Below are positions 8,239 to 16,899 of a stretch of DNA of 16,944 nt, piece after piece. Origin of the DNA: Pigoraptor vietnamica. Lineage: Eukaryota > Opisthokonta > Filasterea. The notes under the pieces are model-generated. The model saw nothing but the letters and a program-made list of their open reading frames with translations, was not told where the DNA came from and did not search any database. Location: positions 1 through 16,944 of the forward strand of contig CALSCQ010002162.1 of assembly GCA_943704525.1 (NCBI GenBank), written 5' to 3'. The stretch's first letter is position 1, and each line of letters opens with the position of its first letter. The translations under genes were made by a program, and so were the position numbers.

Positions 8239-9434
8239 GGCTGGATGGAGTTGCGGTGGGGCGCTTCGGTGAGAGTTGGGTGGTTGTTCACGCTGTGTGT
8301 AAAGTGCTGCCTTTGGAGAAGACGCACTTACTTCGTTGTCTGTGCGTCTGTCGTGCGCGAGTGCTTTTATACTCCTGCCGAGTGTGCAGAGGGCGTTTTG
8401 TGTACGTTGATTGAACCAGTTGTTACCCAGGAAGCGTGCGCGTCCACGTGCCGATTGGTCTAATGTATTTATTGCTTATTGATGGATTTAGTACACTTGT
8501 TTTGATTTAACATAGAGTATGAATACTCTAAATATACTAAACGCGGTCATCAAAATTATTAAAGTAATGTATTTGGTGTACTTCCTTGATGAATTTACAT
8601 GAAGTTTCAGGCAGGTAACATGAGATGCGCGCTGATTGGTTGCTCCCGTGCGCCTCCTCAAAATAGCGCGTCTGCGTGCGAGAGCTGCAGCTGCGCGGGG
8701 TCCTCCCCGACCTTCTTTTCCCATACACGGCCAGATACAGCCCGCACACACACACACACACGCGTTCCCTTTTGCACTCTCCACACGTTGGGTAATTAGC
8801 CACTTTCGTTGTCTGCGGGCGTCCATGTTCCCCTTCCATGCACAGCGTCCGGCCAATGGCAGCGCGGCAGACGCGTCTGGGTTCACTTTGCTGCGTGAGA
8901 ATCGCGCTCCGATTGGGCGAATGCTCCATTACAGCCACGTGCCGCGACCTCTCCCACGCGGCTGGACACCGCGGGCAATTTGCGCACATGTCCACGTCCG
9001 ACAGTACTCTCTCGCCCGCGGACACGTTGCGGACGAGCCCTCGAAAAACTGTTAGCCACATCTGCATCCACATTCTTGGCGCCTAAAGCTTTTTTTAAAT
9101 CAACATTGCGACTTGCGTGATTTTCTATTGGCAAGCCCGCGTAATGTAAGGGAAGGATTCTGCGTAACAGTGAAAGTGTATGTGGTGCGACTAGATGTGC
9201 TAGTGGCAATTGTCCAGTCGGCGAATGAAATGGTCGCTGTGTGTGGGCCGTGACAGTCTGTATTTACAGTGCACACGAGCTGCACGCTTAGGACGGTTTT
9301 CAAACAAACGCGAAGACAGTGGGGCGCATATCGATAGGAATACAAGGAACGCTGCGATGCCGTTGTTGTTGCTGTTGTTCTGGCCGTTGTTGTTGTTGGC
9401 AGGTGTCGGTACCAAAGGGTAACGGCAGAGACGT
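8239..9434. other. Spacer: 3' flank of the cyclase gene and 5' region of the phospholipase gene
   Basis: I see no credible gene in this 1.2-kb stretch; the short open frames lack any recognisable domain. It must hold the cyclase 3' UTR and poly(A) site and the phospholipase promoter. Visible features are an AT-rich island (8461-8600), a short CA run (about 8741-8762), CACGTG at 8445-8450 and about 8938-8943, and five CCAAT/ATTGG pentamers (8454, 8635, 8853, 8912, 9127). Four of the five are in CCAAT orientation relative to the phospholipase gene. Confidence 0.6.
8461..8600. promoter_or_regulatory. AT-rich island with palindromes, possible promoter or terminator of the flanking minus-strand genes
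   Basis: This patch is strikingly AT-rich against GC-rich surroundings. It contains TAGAGTAT-GA-ATACTCTA (8513-8530, 8-bp arms). A wider imperfect inverted arrangement runs from GTACAC (8491) and GTTTTGAT to ATCAAAAT and GTGTAC (8575-8580). The minus strand carries AATAAA (TTTATT on plus, about 8467-8472). It lies 220-360 bp upstream of the phospholipase start. Promoter, terminator or a small foldback insertion are all possible, and the sequence alone does not decide between them. Confidence 0.35.
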
Positions 9435-11006
9435 CTACTTGAAGTGGTGTTGGCTCATGCTCGCGGCCTTGGAAATGTCCGGGAGAGTCTGTGGGCCGAA
9501 AGGGGTAAGCCACTGCGCGCACACTCACCACCCAGACACACGCACACGCACGCACACATACAGACGCGTGAACACGCGACGTGCACGAACCTTCGTGTAG
9601 CCGTCCTTGCCGGTGAGCCAGTACGTCGTCATTTCGCCCTTGCCCTTGACTTGGAGCGTGCCGCGGAGCTCAATGTGGTAGCCGCCGAGCTCGCGGAGGA
9701 CAGTCACCGTCGTCTCACTCATGTGGATGCGGAGCGCTGTTGAGGGAGAGGTGGGGATTAGCAAGCGCACACAACCGGCACACAGACTAACTCACATGCA
9801 CGCACAGACACACACGCATACATAACGCACGCACACACATACACACACATGCAGACAAGCGCACACATGCACGGCGATACGCACCGTAACCGCCCGACTC
9901 CATGCGGCTGGCCGTGTTGACAGTGTCGCCGAAGAGGCAGTAGCGGGGCATCTTGAGACCGACGACACCGGCGACAGCGGGGCCTACGAGAAAGGAAATG
10001 CCACACATTAGCATGCCACTTGTGGAGCAACGGGGATGGGGCGTGCAACGGAGTACCATAAACGGCAATCTCAACACGGCGCCCCGCCACTTAAGGCATC
10101 CGCCGCACTCACCGGTGTGGATACCAATGCGGAGCTGGAGGAATTTCTCGGGCTGGTGGCGAATCTGCGCGGGACAAACGCAACGTCAGACGACGCAATA
10201 GACACACACGAGGGATGCAGTGCGACACAATGCATGCGAGACAAAGCAGGGCGGTAGCACCATGTGACGGCGCAGTGACGCACCTTGAAGTTGTTCGTGG
10301 CGCAGAGGAGGTCGAGGGCCATCGTGGCAATTTCGCCGGCGTGGCGGTTGGCGTTGCGAATGGGGAGTCCGGACACGACCATGTACGCGTCACCGATCGT
10401 CTCGACCTTGTAGACGTCCTAGATGTGGAAGAGATGCCGTCAGCAACAGTGCGTGTGCGTGCATGTGTGCGTCTATGCGTATGTGTGTGTGTGTGTGCAT
10501 GTGTGCGTGTATGCGTATGTGTGTGTGTGCATGTGTGTGCATGTGTACGTGTATGTGTATGTGTGTGTGTGCATGTGTGTGTGCATGTGTACGTGTATGT
10601 GTATGTGCACGCATGTGTGCGTGTGTGTGCGCGCGCGTATGTGTGCGTGTGCCAACTCACGTAGGCGTCGATGATCGAGTCGAAGCACGTGTAGAGGTCG
10701 TTGAGGAAGTCGACGACCTGCAGCGGCGTCGACTTGCCCGCAATGTCCGTAAAACCGACAATGTCGCTGCAATGGAGCGCGTGTTAGCGAAGCGGGGAGA
10801 CATGAACCTACAACGCAAACAAGCGGCGGTCACGTGACGGGCAGCCCATGCCGCACCCCACCTGAAGAAAATCGTGACGAGATCGAACGACTCGGCCTTG
10901 ACCTGCTTGCCAGCCTTGAGGTCCTCCGCCACCGCACGCGGGAGCATGCCTGCAAGCGACGGATCAGCCAACGGCAACAGCGACGACACCGTGCTTGCAG
11001 CTGCGA

Positions 11007-11037
<31 letters not shown>

Positions 11038-11718
11038 ATGCGCGCATGCGCGCATGCGCTGTGTGCCGTGTCTGTGCGTGCGGGCGTGAGGAACACTCAC
11101 GGTAGAGGAGCTCCTCCGTCTTCTTCTTCTCTTCGTTGAGCTGCTCAGTGCGTTCTTCGACGAGGCCCTCTGCAATAGCAAATCGGAGTGTTATCAGAGT
11201 GAACCCATCACGAGATACAGAGATGGTGAAACAGTGTGGGCGCCCAGAAGAGAGACACAAAGGCGACTTACCGAGGTTGTTGGCGTACTTCTCAAGCATC
11301 TGTGAAAAATTAGACAAAAGAACACGATTAGGATGCAATGGCGCATGTAAACAACGCGCACGCACTCACAACAACACACAAACACACGCCCGCACACGAC
11401 AGAGTCCACGCCCCCACACCCACCTTGCTCATGTGCTCAAGCACGTTGTCGCTCTTGTCTGGGTTGATGCGGCGGATTTCAGAGAGGATCGTCGGGAACT
11501 CGGGGCGCGCGTCAGGCGACTCGTTCCAGCAGCGCTCAGCGAGCAGCTTGAAGTCGCCGGGCACATCCTCCGTGGGGAGAACGGGGCGGAGGCCGCTGGT
11601 CTTGACGCTACGCAACAAAGGCGCAGAGATACGCGTGAGCGCGGATATAGGCACATGCGTGCGTGAGCATTTGTGCTCGTGCCAATGTATGTGTGAGTGT
11701 GTGAGAGTGAGTGAGTGA

Positions 11719-11771
<53 letters not shown>

Positions 11772-14700
11772 GTGCGTGCATGTGTGCGAGTCAGTGTGAG
11801 TGCCAGCATGTCCACGCACCCCTTAATAATGTCCTTGACGTCCTTCTGCGCCTCGGCGTAGGGCATGTCGCGCGTAACAATCTCCGACATAATCACGGCG
11901 TAGCTGAACACATCGCCCTTGGGTGTCCCTGCCTCCGGGGCCTCGCCGCGCAGAATTTCGGGAGCCGTCCACAGCTGCGCATTGAGCACCGCATACTCGC
12001 CGGCCTCTTCGTCCGCCTCTTCGCCCTCGCGGAACTTGCGCATGTCGTAGTCCGTCACCTTGAGGGTCCTGCGAATTGAAAGGCGCCAAAGTTCAGCGTC
12101 GGGCCGAAACTGAACTGACATGCAGGGCAATTTACACTCTCAAGTATAGGAGGGGTGCACACAGCACAACGCAGAGGGCCACATGCGCACACGCACCAGC
12201 GGCTGTCGACGACGCAGTTGGACGACTTGAGGCGGCCGTGGAACTTGATGTCGCTCGCGTGGATGTAGCTCATGCCGCGCGCGAGGTCGCCGAGGAGCGA
12301 AAACTTGAACATCCAGTCTGCACCACATACGAGCAGTGAGAAACCGCCACAACACGCGTGAATGCACACCGTCGTCCGCGCGCAGGAATCGCACTTGACG
12401 AGTTCACGCACATGCGCACACAGACAGACACGCGGAGGTACACACAACGCACACGCAGACAGCCCAAACGCGCATTCCAGACACGCACCGATTTGGTAGT
12501 GGGCGTTGGCGAGGACGTCCTGGAGGGATCCCTTGGGGCAATACTCCATGATGATGCAGACGGGTTCGGTGCACGCGCCGATGAAGCGCGCGACGTTGGG
12601 GTGGTTCAGCTCGCGCACCTGGTGCATCTCAAAGCACAGCTGCGGTGGGAGACAGAGGAGGGGAGGGTGGGTGTTTAGGGACTTGGCCGAACAAGGGCAG
12701 CACACATGTGCACACAGCATCTACACAGAATCGAGCCACACAGTCGAGCGTTGCCTCACCTCGCGCGAGACCTGCAGCGTCTTCTTGCGGATGGTCTTGA
12801 TCGCCACCATCTGGCCCTTGTAGCGACCGACCGTCGTGAACAGCTGCTCGCGGCCCTGGCTGCCACCCCCGCTGCGCGACCCGCCCGAGCCGCCCGACTT
12901 CAGCGAGGCCTTCGATTGGAACAGGCGGCTGCCCGCGCCCTTCCCCGTGCCCGTCGTAATCTCAGCGTAGTTGATCTTCCACGCCATGTTGTTCAGCTGC
13001 TCCTCAAACTCCTTGCGCTTGCGGTAGCTGCGGTACCACAGTCCGGCCACGAGCAGAATGAGAGCGACCGTCCCGAGCACCACGGGCACCGCAATCACGT
13101 ACGCCGCAGTTCCCTTCGACTTGCACGTCACCGTCAGCGTCGCCGTGATAGGGGCGGATGAGCCGGAACTGTCGCTGACCGTGTACGTGAACGTGTCCGT
13201 GCCGCAGCCCGAGGCAGTGTACGAGAGGGTCAGCATGGCGTTATTGCCGTTCGCGACCACCGTGGTCGAAACAAACGCAACACCATTGCGCGAGAGCGTG
13301 CCGAAGAGAGGCGGCGTGGCAATGTGGAACGTCAGCGTCTCGTTACCGTCGACGTCGACCGCAGCAAGCGTAATCGTAGAAGGCACTCCCTCCGCGGCCG
13401 TTCCCGAAACCGCAGCGTTGGGAGCAGTGGGAAGGTCGTTGATGGGGTTGATCGAGACGATGCGCGTGCCCACGGGGGCCTCACGGACGGGGTTGAAGAG
13501 GCAGTCCGACGCCGTGTATGTGAACGAATCGGCGCCGACGCCGTTGACGTTCGCGTCGGGGACGTAGACGACGCGGCGAAGGGGGTCCGTGATGATGCCG
13601 TCCTTGAGCTTGTCGGTGCCCGTCATCGAGACAGACTCGACCTCGTTCCCTGCGGAGGAGAGAATGGGGTCAGATGCATCCACACCAAGCACCCGAACAA
13701 CAGGTCAAGCGCACACACGTCGAGAGTGCGCCTTGATACTCACATGAGGGAATGAGGTGGTTCGCGCGCTCGAAGCGGAGGGCGGTGACCGGGAAGATCG
13801 TGTTGCACATGGGAGGCGAGAAGACGTTGTACACGCCCGAAATGTACGTTCCTTTGGCGTCGTACAGCTCCGTCTGCGGGGGGCCCGACCACAGCGGCAG
13901 CCACGTGTTCGAGCCGGGGTACCGCGCGGAAATCTTCACCGATGCGCCGGGGTTGTAGTTCTCGTAGACGGTCGCGCCCGTGACGTACAGCGGCTTCTCG
14001 AAACCGACGTCGAAGAAGTCGTTCTCGTTGTGCGTGCAAGTCCAGCTGTAAGGGTTCTGGAGCGTAAACGAGGCCGGTGGCGTGAGGCAGTCGCGGTTAG
14101 CGAGGATCGCGGCATCGGCGGTCGTCGAAGGGCAGTACGCGTACGCCTCGTCGCCGTAACCCTTGTTGGGGATGTCCGGATTGTAACGGTGGGGCTTGCC
14201 GTCGTTGTACAGGAGGCCCATGACGCCGTACGTCGCAAGGTCGTACTGCGTGCCTAAGCTCAGAGTCGGGTCCGTGCGCTCGCACCACTGGCACTGCTGG
14301 CTGGACGCCGCGGCGCCGTTCGCGGCCGAGAAGAAGACCGTCTTGTTGCAGCAGGGCACCGAGGGCGGCATGGGGGCGACCTTGTACGCGTACTGCGTAA
14401 CGGGCTCGAGCGTATTCTTCCAGAAGAGGTAGGGGGTGAGCATCGGGCCGCGCTTGTTCGCGGCGTTGGCGTCGTACTGGTAGAGGGTGCCGTGGGCTGG
14501 CGTGGAGAGGAGGAGCGTGCCGACAATTTCGGTGGCCGTGTCGACGTCGTACGAATCGAGCTGGATGATCACCTGCGTGTCCTCGTCGGTCACGTGCTCG
14601 TTGAGGAGGGGGTACGAGGCGTACTGCCCGGCCGTCTTTAGGGGAACGCCGCTCCACGCGGGGTACTTGGATGCATCGGCTGATGATGTGACCAGAGGCA

Positions 14701-16661
14701 CGGTCAGAGTGAAGTCGTGCCGGCAAGACACACGCACAACAAACACACGCGAACACTGCCGCAATGACACAAACTGCCACCGCGAGACACTCACGGGGAT
14801 TGTTCCCAAAGTACGCCGTCTTGACGCACGCGCCCTGTCCCACACAGCCCGCCTGAAGACCGATGCCGAGATCAAAGGAGTAGTACGCGGCAAGGTTCGC
14901 GGCGTTCGTCACGGGCTTGGCGCGGCGAACGGCGGCAATGCCAGCCGCGGGCGTCGCGACAGTGTACTGAGCAAGCTGTGAAACGCACGGGTTGTTAGAA
15001 GCGGGCGCAAACAGCACACGCGGCGAAATGTGCCCAGTCGTAACACCCGGTAACAGTGGCATAACTGTCACACCCACCTCGTCAAACGAACCGACAAAGC
15101 CGGGCATTCCGCCGTAAGTGCCGCCGACCAGCATCGACGTCGCAGAGTACGCGCCGTTGAGCGACTGAGCAGTGGACGAGCCCGCCACTCCGTCAATGTA
15201 CAGAACGTACGAGGTGCCGCTGCCGACGACAGCAATGTGGTGCCATGTCTCGCCGGCGGCGAAGGACGCCGACGCAGCCACGTTGCCTGCGACGAGGAAG
15301 CGCAGCAGGCCCGCGCTCGAGTAGTCCATGGCGTACTGCGGGTCGGGCTTGGACATGAGGACGTTGTAGCGGGTGGCCGGCGCAGAGGGGATGCGGAGGT
15401 AGAAAGAGAGGGTGAACGCCGACGTCGCCCCGAGCGTCATTCCGGACACGAGGAGCTCGTCCTGCGCCTCGAACGTGAGGTAGTACGGGTTGTTCGTGGC
15501 CGAGGGGAGGTCGTCGACGGGCGCAATGTTGATGGTGACCGTCTTGGGCGCGCTGACGGCGCCGGACCAGTCGACCACCTTGTAGCTGAAGGACGTGTAC
15601 GGGAGGCCGTTCTCGTTGGGGAGGGGCGAGTACTGGACGCCGCCGCCGAACGTCGAGAGGACGGTGTTGGGCGCGAGGATGGGGAAGTCGAGCGTGTAGT
15701 CGTTCTTGAGCTGTGAAGAGAAGGGGGGCGCGTGAGTGAGAACACTGCAATTGCTTTCGGTAAGGAGTGGCAGCGAACAGCGAACCGAGGCAGACAAAGA
15801 TGGCTATCCGTGACGCACCGCATACAGCAGGCCCTTGGACGGCAGTGACGTGATGATGACTTGGCTAATCTGCTCGTTCTCCGCGTCCGTTCCCGTGAGG
15901 CCGAGGATAATCTGCGGGCTGTCCTCGTTCGCCGTCACCGACCGATCGGCGGCAACGGGGGGCGTGTTGGAGCGCACGCGCAGCATCACACCCGACGCGC
16001 CGCCCGACGTCGCGACGTACGGCACCTCGCACCCGTCAAAGGACGACGCAGTGACGTTGAGGTAGGCAGTGTTGTTGGCAAAGAGTGCGTCGCCGTTGAT
16101 GAGGGGCGTGGTACCGTACGGGTCCTTGAAGAACGTGACCTTGCCGGAGCAGTTCGACGCCCCAATGTCGCCCATCGTAACGGAGAACGCCGACGACGCA
16201 AACTTGATCGGCGTCAGCTTGCTGTTGCTGTTCACGAGCGCAATCGTGTCACCGCGTCCGGACACCGGGGCGGTGGAGCGTGTCCAGAGGGGCTTGGTGT
16301 CCGAGGACGAGCCCGAGCATCCGCCGCTCGTCGGAGGTGCGCCGAGGTGCAGCGCGTTGCGCGTCTTGTCGACCTTGTTGTAACTGCACCGCACAGGGAA
16401 AAACGTGTGAGCGCTCGCAGCAAATGCCAATCGTCTGCCCTTCACATGGACCAATATGAACAAGTGTGCGGGAGTGCGATGTCTGGTCCACCCACGCCCA
16501 GTCGCCGGATCCCTCGTCAAAGTCCCAGTAGCCCCACAGGCCGGGCTCGTTGCCCACGGCGATCCAATCCTTGGCAGCGGCAATCTGCGCGGCCGAGCGG
16601 GTCGTGCTCCAAATGCGCAGCTCATCCACCATGCCGACAAACGCCTGCGTCGGGTCGAAGC
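9435..16661 (-). CDS. Receptor-type guanylyl cyclase, 19 exons in window (5' end outside window)
   Basis: Exons: 16496-16661, 15819-16383, 15078-15710, 14795-14975, 13744-14679, 12760-13649, 12489-12639, 12197-12317, 11820-12068, 11424-11607, 11272-11299, 11101-11169, 10862-10949, 10661-10766, 10284-10418, 10113-10164, 9885-9983, 9591-9736, 9435-9488. All 18 introns (94-242 nt) are GT-AG and every junction keeps phase. They encode 1616 full residues and the stop TAG. The first visible exon opens at an acceptor (CGCGCAG) in mid-codon and in the middle of a LamG-like domain, so more 5' exons lie to the right. The order is: ectodomain (1-1005), transmembrane helix (about 1009-1032), kinase homology domain (about 1096-1343), signalling helix (1349-1391), cyclase domain (1392-1599) and a short tail, [17 protein letters not shown]. 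The predicted product converts GTP to cGMP at the plasma membrane in response to an unknown extracellular cue. The last exon (tail) is the least certain. Confidence 0.93.
9737..9884. repeat. CA-rich intron 17 of the cyclase gene
   Basis: This 148-nt intron consists largely of CACACA/CATGCACGC units on the plus strand, that is TG-rich in the transcript. The neighbouring intron 18 (9489-9590) carries similar CACACGCACGC sequence. Splice sites are GTGCGT at the donor and AACAG at the acceptor. Confidence 0.85.
10419..10660. repeat. TG/ATGTGTGC-rich intron 14 of the cyclase gene
   Basis: At 242 nt this is the longest intron seen. About 200 nt of it are TGTGTG, TATGTG and GCATGTG units (10449-10650), CA-rich in the transcript. 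Longer units such as GTGTACGTGTATGTGTATGTG recur within it. The donor is GTGAGT and the acceptor ATCTAG. Spurious Cys/Val- and His/Thr-rich frames arise from the repeat. Confidence 0.9.
11007..11034. repeat. (TG)14 microsatellite in cyclase intron 12
   Basis: This is a pure dinucleotide run of 28 nt within the 151-nt intron (10950-11100). GCGCATGCGCGCATGCGC follows it at about 11041-11058, a self-complementary alternating stretch. Confidence 0.9.
11469..13104 (-). other. Transmembrane helix and kinase homology domain (predicted pseudokinase)
   Basis: The helix [20 protein letters not shown] (residues 1009-1028) is followed by a basic stop-transfer stretch (YRSYRKRKE) and WKINYAEI, the position of the WRV/I segment in animal receptor cyclases. 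A Gly/Ser-rich linker leads to the kinase fold. VAIK keeps the ATP-binding lysine (1111). [20 protein letters not shown] and [13 protein letters not shown] match receptor cyclases closely. The catalytic HRD motif is His1200-Gly-Arg1202, so the catalytic Asp is replaced by Arg. DFG reads DYD (1220-1222), keeping the metal-binding Asp. [10 protein letters not shown] and [16 protein letters not shown] complete the C-lobe. It is expected to bind ATP and regulate the cyclase instead of phosphorylating substrates. Confidence 0.88.
11701..11770. repeat. (GAGT)n-(GT)24 microsatellite in cyclase intron 9
   Basis: GTGAGAGTGAGTGAGTGAGT leads into an uninterrupted (GT)24 run at 11723-11770, inside the 212-nt intron 11608-11819. 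In the transcript this is a long CA repeat near the 5' half of the intron. Confidence 0.92.
13105..16661 (-). other. Ectodomain-coding segment: LamG-like, cadherin-like and discoidin-like modules
   Basis: Residue numbers count from the first full codon in the window. Residues 1-66 are the C-terminal half of a LamG-like fold ([22 protein letters not shown]). Residues 194-311 are a cadherin-like/bacterial Ig-like repeat ([20 protein letters not shown] through APVDDLP). Residues 319-495 are a complete LamG-like domain ([27 protein letters not shown]). Residues 515-625 are a second cadherin-like repeat ([19 protein letters not shown]). Residues 630-826 include a Cys-rich stretch and a discoidin/galactose-binding-like domain ([35 protein letters not shown]). 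Residues 828-1002 hold one or two further cadherin-like repeats ending in [12 protein letters not shown]. These are adhesion-type modules; the ligand is unknown. Domain names rest on recognised motifs; exact boundaries are approximate. Confidence 0.75.
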
Positions 16662-16899
16662 CTGCGCGTGGGCGGTCCGACGGAGTGAGCGAGCGCGCAC
16701 GAGGGGCGATGGCAACAGCAAGGACATAGAAGGAAAGCAGGAGTGAAGTGAGAGCGACATGCGCCACGTGTCGTGGGAGTTATAGGGGACACAACAATCA
16801 GAAAGAGAGAGGGTTGGTGCGAATAAAATTATCTCAATCCGAAGGAGAGAGAGACGAGGGATGATGCAATGGGAGACAGCAATCGGAAGGGGAGGGAGG

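Larger units (their letters stand above)
9591..11454 (-). other. Signalling helix and class III guanylyl cyclase catalytic domain
   Basis: A helical linker (1349-1391: [19 protein letters not shown], then [12 protein letters not shown]) is the coiled-coil dimerisation segment of receptor cyclases. The cyclase fold runs from [11 protein letters not shown] to [12 protein letters not shown]. The metal-binding Asp1421 (FFSDIVGFT) and Asp1465 ([10 protein letters not shown]) are present. Glu1461 and Cys1533 ([16 protein letters not shown]) are the pair that specifies GTP over ATP. Asn1540 and Arg1544 are the transition-state residues. The set is complete, so an active homodimeric guanylyl cyclase is predicted. 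The segment is split over nine exons of 28-184 nt. Confidence 0.92.

Noticed and set aside
4945-8463. Long plus-strand open frames (461 and 498 codons) opposite the phospholipase gene
   Set aside because: They are antisense shadows rich in Arg, Asp, Glu, Gly and Val, with no recognisable domain. They exist because the real gene uses GC-rich third positions.
9258-9270. TGTAA on the minus strand as an algal-type poly(A) signal for the cyclase gene
   Set aside because: A single pentamer is expected by chance and no matching signal was found after the phospholipase gene, so it cannot be supported.
14097-15797. A 566-codon continuous minus-strand frame treated as one exon
   Set aside because: It reads through introns 3 and 4 (14976-15077 and 14680-14794). 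After intron 4 it is in the wrong frame (Arg/Pro-rich). Splicing at the GT-AG sites restores the cadherin-like sequence.
16249-16767. A signal-peptide-like start (hydrophobic ALTSLLLSFYVLAVAIA) in front of the first LamG fragment of the cyclase gene
   Set aside because: The frame opens with GTG, not ATG, and an in-frame TAA lies just upstream. An acceptor (CGCGCAG) precedes the LamG residues, and only the C-terminal half of the LamG fold follows. It is better read as intron.
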